33,854 bases of DNA from Thiotrichaceae bacterium (GCA_027030285.1 JALVFC010000169.1:1-33854); one strand, 5' to 3'. Positions 17,384 to 26,906 are shown, numbered from the stretch's first letter. A program made the numbers and translations. The notes: a model not told the origin generated them from the letters alone.

Positions 17384-18226
17384 GTGAGCGAAAGTAATGC
17401 GCCAGCAATTTCAAACCCGGTCGAGTACATTCAGCATCATTTAACCAATGCAAGCCTTGGTGGACATCCCAAAGCACTGGTTGATTTTGACGTATTCTTT
17501 ATTGATACGTTTCTGGTGACTGTCATTCTGGCCGGTTTGGTTGCTTTTGTTGCCTGGAGAATAGGTAAAAATCTTGACCCCGACAAGCCGACTGGTATGC
17601 AAAATGTACTGGAAACGGTTGTCGAATTTGTTAATCAGCAAGTAAAGGACATTTTTCCCAATGCTGACCGCCTGATTGGCCCATTAGCCATTACCATCTT
17701 TGTCATCGTTTTTCTGATGAACTTGATGGATATTATCCCTGTTGACCTGCTGCCTGGTCTGGTGACTGGGGTAGCTAGTGCATTTGGTGCCGATCCTCAT
17801 CATGTCTTTGCCAAGTTTGTTCCAACCACCAATCTGGATACAACATTCGCTCTGGCACTAATCGTTTTTGCATTGATTATTTTCTATAACATCAAAAGCA
17901 AGGGATTTGTTGGATACATGAAGATGTTTCTGTTTCACCCCTTCGGCAAGTTCCTGATTCCCGTGAACATTATTATGACAGCGATTGAGGAAATTGCGAA
18001 ACCCATCAGTCTCGGTCTTCGACTCTTCGGAAATATGTTTGCAGGTGAGTTACTCTTTCTGTTGATTGCCTTGCTTGGTTTTGCCTGGGCAATGCCGGGA
18101 CAGGTGGTTCTGGGAGTGCTCTGGTCAATATTCCACTTGCTGGTTATTCCGCTACAGGCATTTATCTTTATGTTATTGACTGTTGTGTATCTGAGTCTGG
18201 CAAGCCAGGGTGTAGACGAACATTAA
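17384..18226 (+). CDS. atpB: F1Fo ATP synthase subunit a
   Basis: This is the stator membrane subunit that forms the two proton half-channels against the c-ring. It has 280 residues with about six spans. The essential arginine is R213, in the family motif SLGLRLFGNMFAGELL. I accept the GTG at 17384 as the start. It has GTAGG upstream and gives a normal N-terminus; no in-frame ATG fits better. A 96-base A/T-rich gap precedes atpE, consistent with separate tuning of the highly expressed c subunit. Confidence 0.95.
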   Translation: MSESNAPAISNPVEYIQHHLTNASLGGHPKALVDFDVFFIDTFLVTVILAGLVAFVAWRIGKNLDPDKPTGMQNVLETVVEFVNQQVKDIFPNADRLIGPLAITIFVIVFLMNLMDIIPVDLLPGLVTGVASAFGADPHHVFAKFVPTTNLDTTFALALIVFALIIFYNIKSKGFVGYMKMFLFHPFGKFLIPVNIIMTAIEEIAKPISLGLRLFGNMFAGELLFLLIALLGFAWAMPGQVVLGVLWSIFHLLVIPLQAFIFMLLTVVYLSLASQGVDEH

Positions 18227-18322
18227 TAATTAGGGGATGGTTGCGTAATTAAGTATCGCAAATCCATGCTAGTCAAAAGTTTCATTTTTATTTTTTAATT
18301 TTATCTTTTTAGGAGATTAACT

Positions 18323-18607
18323 ATGGATGCTTCAATGGTATCTGAAATCATGTCATCAACTGCTATTGGCGTAGGCATTATTCTTGCTGCTGCCGGACTT
18401 GGCTCTGCTCTTGGCTGGGGCATGATCTGTTCGAAGTTTATCGAAGGTATTGCCCGTCAGCCCGAGATGCGTGCACAACTGACCGGTCAAATGCTGTTTA
18501 CGGGTGGTTTGATGGAAGCATTCCCAATGATCGTATTGGGTATTTCAATGTGGTTCATCTTTGCTAACCCGTTTATTGGTGCTGCCAAGTCTGCAATGGG
18601 TGGATAA
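18323..18607 (+). CDS. atpE: F1Fo ATP synthase subunit c
   Basis: This 94-residue hairpin of two membrane helices forms the rotating c-ring. The polar loop carries ARQPE (residues 44-48), which contacts gamma and epsilon. The ion-binding carboxylate is E65 (GGLMEAFPM), where many gammaproteobacteria have Asp. The next residue is Ala rather than Ser or Thr and there is no Na+-type Gln/Glu-Ser pattern, so protons are the likely ion. The first helix has Gly/Ala-rich packing (GLGSALGWG). AGGAG stands eight bases before the ATG, a strong ribosome-binding site that fits the need for many copies. Confidence 0.95.
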   Translation: MDASMVSEIMSSTAIGVGIILAAAGLGSALGWGMICSKFIEGIARQPEMRAQLTGQMLFTGGLMEAFPMIVLGISMWFIFANPFIGAAKSAMGG

Positions 18608-18655
18608 TTGATTCCGACTATTATTCGTAGTGTGAAATAACATTCGGAGGAAATT

Positions 18656-19126
18656 ATGAATATCACCGCAACTTTATTCGGACAAGTGATCGTTTTCACG
18701 CTCCTGATATTGTTCATCAAGCGTTTCCTGTGGGAACCTATTCTGAATACCATGGAAGATCGCAAGGCACGTATTGCCGAAGGTCTTGCTGCATCAGAAA
18801 AAGGTGCTGAGGATGCGCGTCTGGCAGAAGAGCGAGCCGTTGAGATTTTACGTGATGCCAAGAATCAGGCAGCTGAAATAGTGGCACAGGGTAAAGCTCG
18901 CGAAGCTCAAATTGTTGAAGAAGCCAAAGACAAGGCGATTGAAGAAGCCAATCGCATTAAGGCGGCGACTGAAGCGGAACTAGAACAAGAAGTCATTCGT
19001 GCTAAAGATAGCCTGCGCACCCAGGTATCAGAATTAGCCGTTGCCGGAGCGAGTAAAATCCTCGGCAAGGAAATTGACGCCAAGACGCATAAAAGTGTCC
19101 TGGATGAACTTGTTGCAAAGATCTAG
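18656..19126 (+). CDS. atpF: F1Fo ATP synthase subunit b
   Basis: This is the peripheral stalk subunit: one N-terminal membrane helix (about residues 5-26) followed by a long charged helix rich in Ala, Glu and Lys that dimerises and binds delta. Its 156 residues match the usual length. The N-terminus MNITATLFGQVIVFTLLILF is typical of proteobacterial b. CGGAGG lies a few bases before the ATG. It ends 14 bases before atpH. Confidence 0.95.
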   Translation: MNITATLFGQVIVFTLLILFIKRFLWEPILNTMEDRKARIAEGLAASEKGAEDARLAEERAVEILRDAKNQAAEIVAQGKAREAQIVEEAKDKAIEEANRIKAATEAELEQEVIRAKDSLRTQVSELAVAGASKILGKEIDAKTHKSVLDELVAKI

Positions 19127-19140
19127 AGGTTGTTGATTAG

Positions 19141-19677
19141 ATGTCAGAATTAACAACCACCGCCCGTCCCTATGCACGTGCTCTGTTTGAGCTGGCAAGC
19201 GATGCGAATGCGCTGACTGAATGGTCAGAGACACTCGCATTTCTAGGTGCGCTCGTTAGCAATGATGAGGTACGTGCGTTGCTCAATAACCCGGCTATGA
19301 CCAAGCAAACCGCAGCGGACGCTGTGATCAAGCTAAGTGATGGCAAGCTGGATGACAAGGCAGAAAACCTTGTAAAGCAACTGGCGGAATACGGTCGTTT
19401 GGAAGTCCTTCCTGAAATAAGTAGCTTGTTTGAAGCTATGAAAGACGAAGCGGAGAGTGTCGTTGAAGCAGTAGTGACATCAGCTCAGGAATTGAGTGAT
19501 GAAGAAAAAGATGCCATTGCAACAGCTTTGAAAAAACGCTTGGGTCGTGAAGTCAAAATCACCCCGGAGATTGATGAATCAATTTTGGGTGGTGCCATTA
19601 TTCGGGCAGGTGACTTGGTAATAGATGGTTCGATACAGGGCAGGTTGAAAAATATTCAGCATGCACTGGTCGGCTAA
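19141..19677 (+). CDS. atpH: F1Fo ATP synthase subunit delta
   Basis: This peripheral-stalk subunit sits on top of F1 and joins the b dimer to the alpha/beta ring. It has 178 residues. The N-terminal TTARPYARALFELA segment and the C-terminal LGREVKITPEIDESILGGAIIRAGDLVIDGSI segment (about residues 135-166) are both diagnostic. It lies 14 bases after atpF and 13 bases before atpA, in the standard order. Confidence 0.95.
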   Translation: MSELTTTARPYARALFELASDANALTEWSETLAFLGALVSNDEVRALLNNPAMTKQTAADAVIKLSDGKLDDKAENLVKQLAEYGRLEVLPEISSLFEAMKDEAESVVEAVVTSAQELSDEEKDAIATALKKRLGREVKITPEIDESILGGAIIRAGDLVIDGSIQGRLKNIQHALVG

Positions 19678-19690
19678 GAGGATTAATTAA

Positions 19691-21232
19691 ATGCAGTTAA
19701 ATCCAACTGAAATTAGTGAAATAATCAAGAAGCGAATTGAAAGCTTCGATGTAGAAGCAGAAGCACGTACTGAAGGTACGCTGGTTTCTGTGGGTGACGG
19801 TATTGTACGTATCCACGGTTTGGGCGATGTCATGTCAGGTGAGATGATCGAGTTCTCAAACGGGGCATTCGGACTGGCACTGAACCTTGAACGTGACTCT
19901 GTAGGTGCCGTTGTACTGGGCGATTACAAGAGCCTGAAAGAAGGTGATACTGCCAAGTGTACCGGACGTATTCTGGAAACACCTGTTGGACCTGGTTTGC
20001 TGGGACGTGTCGTTGATTCACTGGGTCAGCCTATTGATGGTAAAGGTCCCGTTGAGAATGACGGCTTTGCTCCACTTGAGCGTCAGGCACCGGGCGTTAT
20101 TGAACGCCAATCGGTGGATGAGCCTATGGAAACAGGTATCAAGGCACTGGACTCCATGGTTCCTGTAGGTCGCGGACAGCGGGAGTTGATCATTGGTGAC
20201 CGCCAGACTGGTAAGACCGCTGTTGGTATCGACGCGATCATTAACCAGAAAGGCAAAGACGTACAGTGTATTTATGTAGCTGTTGGTCAGAAAGCTTCTT
20301 CCGTGGCAGGCGTGGTACGCAAGCTGGAAGAACACGGCGCCATGGACTATACCATCGTGGTTGCCGCAAATGCATCAGATCCTGCTTCCATGCAGTTCCT
20401 GGCGCCTTATGCGGGTTGTGCCATGGGTGAGTACTTCCGTGATCGTGGTCAGGATGCCTTAATTATTTATGATGACCTGACCAAGCAAGCATGGGCCTAT
20501 CGTCAGGTGTCACTGTTACTGCGTCGTCCTCCTGGACGTGAAGCATATCCTGGTGATGTCTTCTTCCTGCACTCGCGTTTACTGGAGCGTGCTGCTCGTG
20601 TTAATGCTGATTTTGTTGAGAAAATGACTAACGGTGAAGTCAAGGGAAAAACAGGTTCCCTGACAGCCTATCCAATTATCGAGACTCAGGAAGGTGACGT
20701 ATCTGCCTTCGTACCTACCAACGTAATTTCGATTACAGACGGGCAGATATTCCTCGATACTGACCTGTTTAACTCAGGTACCCGACCAGCGATTGATGCA
20801 GGTCTGTCGGTATCTCGTGTGGGTGGTTCAGCACAAACCAAGATCATCAAGAAGCTCGGTGGTGGTATTCGTCTTGACCTGGCGCAATATCGTGAACTGG
20901 CAGCATTCTCGCAGTTTGCATCTGATCTGGATGAGGCAACTCGTGCTCAGTTAGAGCGTGGTGAGCGTGTTACACAGCTTATGAAACAGCCGCAGTATTC
21001 ACCTCTGAAAACAGCTGAACTGGCATTCTCATTGTTCTCGGCTAACGAAGGCTATCTGGATGATATCCCAGTCAACAAAATCAATGATTTTGAAGCTGCC
21101 ATGTTGAGCTATGTGCGCAGTGAAAAGGCTGACCTGCTGGATAGTATCAACGAGTCAGGTGACTATAACGATGATATCGCCAGTCAAATGCGTGCCGCTC
21201 TGGATGATTTCAAAGCGAATCATAGCTGGTAA
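19691..21232 (+). CDS. atpA: F1Fo ATP synthase subunit alpha
   Basis: This is the non-catalytic nucleotide-binding subunit of F1. Its 513 residues match the E. coli length. It has the N-terminal beta-barrel, a Walker A motif GDRQTGKT near residue 170, the Walker B region DALIIYDDLTKQA, and the alpha-family signature around PAIDAGLSVSRVGGSAQ. GAGGATTAA just upstream provides the ribosome-binding site. No deviations are noticed. Confidence 0.97.
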   Translation: MQLNPTEISEIIKKRIESFDVEAEARTEGTLVSVGDGIVRIHGLGDVMSGEMIEFSNGAFGLALNLERDSVGAVVLGDYKSLKEGDTAKCTGRILETPVGPGLLGRVVDSLGQPIDGKGPVENDGFAPLERQAPGVIERQSVDEPMETGIKALDSMVPVGRGQRELIIGDRQTGKTAVGIDAIINQKGKDVQCIYVAVGQKASSVAGVVRKLEEHGAMDYTIVVAANASDPASMQFLAPYAGCAMGEYFRDRGQDALIIYDDLTKQAWAYRQVSLLLRRPPGREAYPGDVFFLHSRLLERAARVNADFVEKMTNGEVKGKTGSLTAYPIIETQEGDVSAFVPTNVISITDGQIFLDTDLFNSGTRPAIDAGLSVSRVGGSAQTKIIKKLGGGIRLDLAQYRELAAFSQFASDLDEATRAQLERGERVTQLMKQPQYSPLKTAELAFSLFSANEGYLDDIPVNKINDFEAAMLSYVRSEKADLLDSINESGDYNDDIASQMRAALDDFKANHSW

Positions 21233-21256
21233 CCGTTGACTTGAGAGGTAAGCCCC

Positions 21257-22114
21257 GTGGGTCTTAAAGAAATACGCACACAGATCAAGAGTATCCAAAG
21301 CACGAAAAAGATTACCAAAGCCATGGAAATGGTGGCGGCATCGAAAATGCGTCGCGCAGCGGAACGTATGCAGGCTTCCAGGCCTTACGCACAGAAAATG
21401 CGTGAGGTAGTCAGTCATATGGCAAAGGGACATCTGGAGTACAAACATCCCTATACGCTGGAGCGCGAAGACGTTAAACGTGTTGGCTATATCATTATTT
21501 CAACTGACCGTGGTTTATGTGGCGGTTTAAACACCAATCTGTTCAAAAAGGCCTTTCAGGAAATAGCTGACTGGAAAGAGCAGGGGGTGGAAGTGGATAT
21601 CGCCGTCTACGGTGGCAAAGCACTGAACGCATTCAAGCGTTATGGTGTAGTTGCCGAGGCGACAGGTTTGGGCGACCGACCTGAGCTGGCGGATATGATT
21701 GGCCCTATCAAGGTAATGCTGGATGCTTATGATGAAGGCAAAATTGACCGTCTGATTATGGTCGAGAACGAATTCATTAATAACATGACGCAGAAGCCAC
21801 GTTCGACGCAGCTTGTCCCTATCGTTTCAGAAGAGCTGGAAGAGCTGGATTATCACTGGGACTACCTTTATGAGCCAGACTCAAAGGAAGTCATTGATGC
21901 CCTTATGCAGCGCTACATTGAGTCCCTGATCTATCAGGGTGTTGTCGAAAACGTAGCCTGTGAAATGTCATCCCGCATGATTGCCATGAAAAGTGCTACT
22001 GACAATGCTGGCAGCATGATTGACAAGCTACAGCTGGTTTACAACAAGGCGCGTCAGGCAGCGATTACACAAGAGATATCCGAGATAGTGGCAGGCGCAG
22101 CAGCGGTTGAATAA
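21257..22114 (+). CDS. atpG: F1Fo ATP synthase subunit gamma
   Basis: This is the central shaft that rotates inside the alpha/beta ring. It has 285 residues with the paired N- and C-terminal helices. The N-terminal KITKAMEMVAASKMRRA and the C-terminal AMKSATDNAG with NKARQAAITQEI.EIV are hallmark segments. The start is a GTG at 21257, preceded by GAGAGG. It gives MGLKEIRTQIKS, in register with known gamma starts, and there is no usable ATG nearby. Confidence 0.96.
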   Translation: MGLKEIRTQIKSIQSTKKITKAMEMVAASKMRRAAERMQASRPYAQKMREVVSHMAKGHLEYKHPYTLEREDVKRVGYIIISTDRGLCGGLNTNLFKKAFQEIADWKEQGVEVDIAVYGGKALNAFKRYGVVAEATGLGDRPELADMIGPIKVMLDAYDEGKIDRLIMVENEFINNMTQKPRSTQLVPIVSEELEELDYHWDYLYEPDSKEVIDALMQRYIESLIYQGVVENVACEMSSRMIAMKSATDNAGSMIDKLQLVYNKARQAAITQEISEIVAGAAAVE

Positions 22115-22144
22115 AGATTTAAATTTATCAGGAGAGTACTACAT

Positions 22145-23527
22145 ATGAGTACTGGAAATATTGTACAAGTCATTGGGCCAGTTGTAGACGTGGAGTTTCC
22201 GCGTGACGCAGTGCCTACTATTTATGACGCACTGATTGTTGGAGAACACAATAATCTCACACTTGAAGTGCAAACCCAGCTAGGTGATGGCGTGGTTCGA
22301 GCCATTGCCATGGGGACAGCAGAAGGTCTCAAGCGGGGTATGGAAGTGGAAAACACTGGCGAGCCTATCAAGGTGCCTGTAGGTAAGGCAACGCTTGGTC
22401 GTATTATGAATGTGCTTGGAGAAGCAATTGATAATGCAGGTGATCTGGATGCAGAAGAAACCATGCCGATCCATCGTGCGCCACCAACCTATCAGGAGCA
22501 GGCAACATCAACAGAAATTCTGGAAACAGGTATCAAGGTAATCGACCTGATCATGCCTATCGCCAAGGGTGGTAAAATTGGTCTGTTCGGTGGTGCGGGT
22601 GTTGGCAAAACCGTTACCCTGATGGAGCTAATCAACAACATCGCAAAGGCACACTCCGGTCTGTCCGTATTCGCGGGTGTAGGAGAGCGTACTCGTGAGG
22701 GTAACGACTTCTACTATGAGATGGAAGAAGGCGGCGTACTGGACAAGGTAGCCCTGGTTTATGGTCAGATGAATGAGCCACCAGGAAACAGACTGCGTGT
22801 TGCCCTGACTGGCTTGACCATGGCGGAATACTTCCGTGATGAAGGTCGTGACGTACTGATGTTTATTGACAACATCTACCGTTACACACTAGCAGGTACA
22901 GAGGTATCAGCCCTGTTGGGTCGTATGCCATCTGCGGTAGGTTATCAGCCTACACTGGCCGAAGAAATGGGTGCTTTGCAGGAACGTATTACCTCAACTA
23001 AAACGGGTTCAATCACATCATTCCAGGCGGTCTATGTACCAGCCGATGACCTGACTGACCCCTCACCAGCAACCACATTTGCCCATCTGGATGCAACTTT
23101 GGTACTGTCACGTAACATTGCTGAGTTAGGTATCTATCCTGCGGTTGACCCTCTGGACTCAACCTCGCGCCAGCTTGACCCATTAATCATTGGCGATGAT
23201 CACTACAACACAGCACGTGAAGTGCAGGGTGTACTGCAACGCTATAAAGAACTGCAAGACATTATTGCTATTCTGGGCATGGATGAGTTATCTGACGAAG
23301 ACAAGCAACTGGTTGGGCGCGCACGTCGTATTCAACGCTTCCTGTCACAGCCATTCCATGTGGCAGAAGTATTTACTGGAGCACCTGGTAAGTATGTCAC
23401 ACTTGCAGAAACGCTATCTGGCTTTAAGGCGATCCTCGCGGGTGAGCATGATGACATGCCAGAGCAGGCGTTCTATATGGTCGGTGGTCTTGACGAAGCG
23501 ATAGAAAAAGCAACAGCTCAAGCCTAA
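22145..23527 (+). CDS. atpD: F1Fo ATP synthase subunit beta
   Basis: This is the catalytic subunit that makes or hydrolyses ATP. It has 460 residues. Walker A is GGAGVGKT (near residue 150), the catalytic-Glu region GERTREGND follows, Walker B is VLMFIDNIYRY, and the beta signature PAVDPLDSTSRQL is present. The start ATG at 22145 has CAGGAGAG at good spacing. It ends 27 bases before atpC. Confidence 0.98.
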   Translation: MSTGNIVQVIGPVVDVEFPRDAVPTIYDALIVGEHNNLTLEVQTQLGDGVVRAIAMGTAEGLKRGMEVENTGEPIKVPVGKATLGRIMNVLGEAIDNAGDLDAEETMPIHRAPPTYQEQATSTEILETGIKVIDLIMPIAKGGKIGLFGGAGVGKTVTLMELINNIAKAHSGLSVFAGVGERTREGNDFYYEMEEGGVLDKVALVYGQMNEPPGNRLRVALTGLTMAEYFRDEGRDVLMFIDNIYRYTLAGTEVSALLGRMPSAVGYQPTLAEEMGALQERITSTKTGSITSFQAVYVPADDLTDPSPATTFAHLDATLVLSRNIAELGIYPAVDPLDSTSRQLDPLIIGDDHYNTAREVQGVLQRYKELQDIIAILGMDELSDEDKQLVGRARRIQRFLSQPFHVAEVFTGAPGKYVTLAETLSGFKAILAGEHDDMPEQAFYMVGGLDEAIEKATAQA

Positions 23528-23554
23528 AAACCCAGGTTAAACCAGGAGAAAAAA

Positions 23555-23983
23555 ATGGCTATGACAATGCATCTAAACGTAGTAAGTGCAGAAGAAGAAC
23601 TCTTCTCCGGAACGGTAGAAGAAGTCTTCGCACCGGGAACCATGGGTGATCTGGGTATCATCCCCCGGCACGCGCAACTCGTTACCACGTTAAAACCAGG
23701 CGAGCTACGCTACGTCGCAGACGGTCATATGGCAGCTCTGTTTGTATCAGGCGGCATTATGGAGGTACAGCCTCATGTCGTTACGGTGCTTGCAGATACC
23801 GCCATAAGAGCTGATGATCTGGATGAAAAAGCCGCTACAGAGGCAAAGGAAAGAGCAGAAGCAGCGCTGGAAGGAAAAGATCCTGAAGATCTTGACTACG
23901 AAGCGTTACAAGCTGAGCTTGAAGCAGCCAAGGCGCAGATCCAGATGATACACAACATAGGAAAGACACTGGGAAGACACTAA
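23555..23983 (+). CDS. atpC: F1Fo ATP synthase subunit epsilon
   Basis: This rotor subunit inhibits ATP hydrolysis. Its 142 residues comprise the N-terminal beta-sandwich (about 1-88, with the motif APGTMGDLGIIPRHAQLVT) and the two-helix C-terminal domain (about 90-138, rich in Ala, Glu and Lys). AGGAG lies before the ATG. It is the last gene of the operon, with a terminator 30 bases after its stop. From this gene rightwards the + strand starts to favour C and A over G and T. Confidence 0.95.
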   Translation: MAMTMHLNVVSAEEELFSGTVEEVFAPGTMGDLGIIPRHAQLVTTLKPGELRYVADGHMAALFVSGGIMEVQPHVVTVLADTAIRADDLDEKAATEAKERAEAALEGKDPEDLDYEALQAELEAAKAQIQMIHNIGKTLGRH

Positions 23984-24012
23984 ACAAAGTTTATTTCTGA
24001 TGTTTTGTCTGA

Positions 24013-24040
24013 GGGCAGCCAATTGGCTGCCCTTTTGTTT
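24013..24040 (+). terminator. Rho-independent terminator of the atp operon
   Basis: The hairpin is GGGCAGCC-AATT-GGCTGCCC (24013-24032), with a perfect eight-base stem, followed at once by TTTTGTTT. It stands 30 bases after the atpC stop on the same strand. Confidence 0.93.
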
Positions 24041-24087
24041 TACAATGTATTACTGTTTAGCAGAGTGTTGATATACCAAGGTCGCCC

Positions 24088-24684
24088 ATGAGTAACAAAA
24101 ATGACAAATCCATTTGGGAACAACGTTATCAAGAAGGCACAACAGGCTGGGATCGTGGCAAGGCAAGCCCAAATTTATCTACCTGGCTGGAGCAGGGCGA
24201 CCTGCAACCCTGCCGGATACTCATCCCCGGTTGTGGCAATGGCTATGAAATACTGGAACTGGCAAGCCGTGGATTCGAAGTCGTTGCAGTAGATATTGCA
24301 GCTTCTCCCATTCGCAATGCAAAAAAGATGCTCCAGGCAAACCACCTGCAAGCTGAACTCATAGAAAGTGACCTGTTTGCCCTGGATTTTCGCAATACCC
24401 CTTTTGATGCAATTTACGAGCAAACATGCCTTTGTGCACTTGAGCCCACAGACTGGCAGGCTTACGAACAGTGGCTCTATGACTCATTGAAAGAAAAAGG
24501 AAAACTTTACGCACATTTTCTGCAGAATGGCAGAGAAGGCGGGCCTCCTTATCATTGCGATATGACAGCCATGAAAGACCTATTCGACAAAACCCGCTGG
24601 ACATGGGAAAAGGCACTCAAACCAACCCCCATGAGTACATTAACCAATGCACAGGAAAGCCCCTTTTTGCTAATAAGACAATAA
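24088..24684 (+). CDS. TPMT-like SAM-dependent methyltransferase
   Basis: This 198-residue class I methyltransferase belongs to the thiopurine-methyltransferase-like family. N-terminal WEQRYQEGTTGWDRGKASPNL (residues 10-30) is the family's entry motif. The SAM-binding loop is ILIPGCGNGYE (about 44-54), with an acidic end of the next strand in VVAVDIAASPI, and YEQTCLCAL marks the later conserved strand. Members methylate thiols, halides or metalloid species. The substrate here cannot be told from sequence. It lies after the atp terminator and 14 bases before the peptidase gene, so these two may share a transcript. Confidence 0.85.
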   Translation: MSNKNDKSIWEQRYQEGTTGWDRGKASPNLSTWLEQGDLQPCRILIPGCGNGYEILELASRGFEVVAVDIAASPIRNAKKMLQANHLQAELIESDLFALDFRNTPFDAIYEQTCLCALEPTDWQAYEQWLYDSLKEKGKLYAHFLQNGREGGPPYHCDMTAMKDLFDKTRWTWEKALKPTPMSTLTNAQESPFLLIRQ

Positions 24685-24698
24685 CCGTATAAAAAGCT

Positions 24699-26822
24699 AT
24701 GTCTCACTTCAAAGCCCCAGGCAACCCGCAGCCACCGCAGGCTGAAAAACACCCACACCAACAGGAACATCATGGTTTCAAGACCATAGACAACTACCAC
24801 TGGCTACGCGCAGACAACTGGCAACAAGCCATGCGTGAACCAGATAAACTGCCCACAGCCATCAAAAACTACCTGCAAGCAGAAAATGACTATTTCAAAG
24901 CCTGCATGAAAGATACCGAAACGCTACAAAAACAGCTTATTGCAGAAATGCGCGCCCGCATCAAGGAAGACGACACCAGCGTACCAGAAAAACACGGCGA
25001 CTATGCCTACCAAACCCGCTATACAGAAGGTGCAGAGCACCCCGTTTATATCCGCACAGCCAGAGAAGCAGGCGATGATGCAGACGAAGAAGTCTTACTG
25101 GATGTCAATGAAGAAGCACAACACGAAGACTATTTCGAACTGGGGCAAGTTACCGTAAGCCCACAACATAACATGCTGGCATGGAGTTCTGACACCAATG
25201 GCGCAGAATATTTCACTCTGAAAATACGCGACCTCGACACGGGGGATGACCTGCCATACGTCATCAACGATGTCGGCTCAGTGGCATGGATCAACGAATC
25301 CAGCTTGCTGTATACCAAAGTGGACAAGCACCACCGACCCAATAAAGTCTATCGTCACCAACTGGCAAACGATGCTGAAGATGAACTCATCATGGAAGAA
25401 ACGGACACCCGTTTTTATATGGCAGTCGGCCGCTTACTAAGCGGAGAATATGTCGCCATCCGGATAGCCATGAATGATCAGAATGAAACCTGGGTACTGC
25501 CAACCCAGCAGCCCGATGCGACACCACAACTGATACAAGCCCGCCAGGAAGGACTGGAATACGATATCGAGCAACAAGGCGAGCAATTTATCATACTTAC
25601 CAACGCCGATGGTGCTGAAGACTTTAAAATCGTCACCGCACCCGTAGCAGCCCCACAAAAAGCCAACTGGAAAGACATAGTCCCACATCAACAAGGGCGG
25701 ATGATTATCGACCTCGAAGTGTATCAGGACTGGCTCATCTGGATGGAAAGAGAAAATGCCCTGCCAGCCATAAAAATCCGTCATATCAACGACAAACCCG
25801 GCAATGAAAAAAGCATCCAGTTTACCGAAGAAGCCTACTCACTGGGCATCCATCCCTCACGGGAATACCACAGCAACAGCCTGCGTTTCAGCTACTCATC
25901 ACCAACCACCCCAACCCAGATTTATGACTACGATCTGCAAAATGACCAGCGCGAATTACGCAAGCAAACCGAAATACCATCTGGTCATAACCCACACGAC
26001 TACATAACACGACGACTAACCGCCATCAGCCACGATGGTGCAGAAGTCCCCATAACCATATTGTACCACCAGTCAACCCCAATAGACGGCACAGCACCCT
26101 GCCTGCTCTACGGCTACGGCTCCTATGGCTCATCCATCCCTGCCGCATTCTCCAGCAACCGACTATCACTGGTAGACCGAGGCTTTATCTACGCCATCGC
26201 GCACGTCAGAGGCGGACAGGAAAAAGGTCGGGCCTGGTATGAAGCAGCCAAAAAAGCAGGCAAACCCAATACCTTCAACGACTTTATCGCCGTAGCAGAA
26301 CACCTCATACAAAACAACTACACACAGCCAGACAAAATAGTCTGCCAAGGTGGTTCAGCCGGAGGTCTACTCATTGGCGCAGTCATAAACATGCGCCCAG
26401 ACCTGTTCGCTGGAGCCATTGCCGATGTCCCCTTTGTAGACATGCTCAACACAATACTCGATGACAGCCTGCCACTCACCCCCGGGGAATGGTCACAATG
26501 GGGCAACCCGATCGAAAGCAAACAAGCCTATGAATGGATCGCCAGCTACTCACCCTACGACAACGTCAGCGCACAGGCATACCCCGCCATACTGGTCACC
26601 GCAGGCGTATCCGACCCCAGAGTCACCTACTGGGAACCCGCCAAATGGGTCGCCAAACTGCGTGAACTAAAAACAGATGACAACATACTACTACTAAAAA
26701 CCAACATGACCTCAGGGCACTTCGGCACCTCAGGACGATTCGCCATGCTGGAAGATGTCGCAGAAGCATATACTTTTGCCCTGCACGCAACAGACAACCA
26801 ACCCAAAGGAGAAAGCGAGTAG
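24699..26822 (+). CDS. ptrB: Oligopeptidase B (prolyl oligopeptidase family, S9A)
   Basis: This serine peptidase cleaves short peptides after basic residues and normally acts in the cytoplasm. No signal peptide is seen. Its 707 residues comprise an N-terminal beta-propeller (about 75-420) and a C-terminal alpha/beta hydrolase domain. The catalytic triad is S553 (GGSAGG), D639 (VSDPRVTYWEPAKW) and H674 (SGHFGTSGRF). The surrounding PFVDMLNTILDDSLPLT and SPYDNVSAQAYP match PtrB closely. The usual Gly after the catalytic His is Phe here. Its codons favour A- and C-ending forms (CTA, ATA, ACC, AAA), unlike nuo and atp genes. The ribosome-binding site is weak. Confidence 0.92.
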   Translation: MSHFKAPGNPQPPQAEKHPHQQEHHGFKTIDNYHWLRADNWQQAMREPDKLPTAIKNYLQAENDYFKACMKDTETLQKQLIAEMRARIKEDDTSVPEKHGDYAYQTRYTEGAEHPVYIRTAREAGDDADEEVLLDVNEEAQHEDYFELGQVTVSPQHNMLAWSSDTNGAEYFTLKIRDLDTGDDLPYVINDVGSVAWINESSLLYTKVDKHHRPNKVYRHQLANDAEDELIMEETDTRFYMAVGRLLSGEYVAIRIAMNDQNETWVLPTQQPDATPQLIQARQEGLEYDIEQQGEQFIILTNADGAEDFKIVTAPVAAPQKANWKDIVPHQQGRMIIDLEVYQDWLIWMERENALPAIKIRHINDKPGNEKSIQFTEEAYSLGIHPSREYHSNSLRFSYSSPTTPTQIYDYDLQNDQRELRKQTEIPSGHNPHDYITRRLTAISHDGAEVPITILYHQSTPIDGTAPCLLYGYGSYGSSIPAAFSSNRLSLVDRGFIYAIAHVRGGQEKGRAWYEAAKKAGKPNTFNDFIAVAEHLIQNNYTQPDKIVCQGGSAGGLLIGAVINMRPDLFAGAIADVPFVDMLNTILDDSLPLTPGEWSQWGNPIESKQAYEWIASYSPYDNVSAQAYPAILVTAGVSDPRVTYWEPAKWVAKLRELKTDDNILLLKTNMTSGHFGTSGRFAMLEDVAEAYTFALHATDNQPKGESE

Positions 26823-26846
26823 GTCGGGTAAGGAACGCCACCCGAC
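26823..26846. repeat. REP-like palindrome right after ptrB
   Basis: GTCGGGT (26823-26829) and ACCCGAC (26840-26846) form a perfect seven-base stem with a ten-base loop, beginning inside the ptrB stop codon context (TAGGTCGGGT). It is followed by seven A, not T, so it is not a + strand terminator. The form GGTCGGGT...ACCCGACA resembles the REP-type repeats common in gammaproteobacteria. Only one copy is in this window. Confidence 0.45.
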
Positions 26847-26906
26847 AAAAAAACAAAATGCCACAGAAACTAATCACCAACTAACCCAAACACAACGGAA
26901 CCAACC

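Noticed and set aside
18323..18607. Sodium-coupled ATP synthase
   Set aside because: The Glu-Ser/Thr and Gln pattern of Na+-type c subunits is absent; Ala follows the carboxylate.
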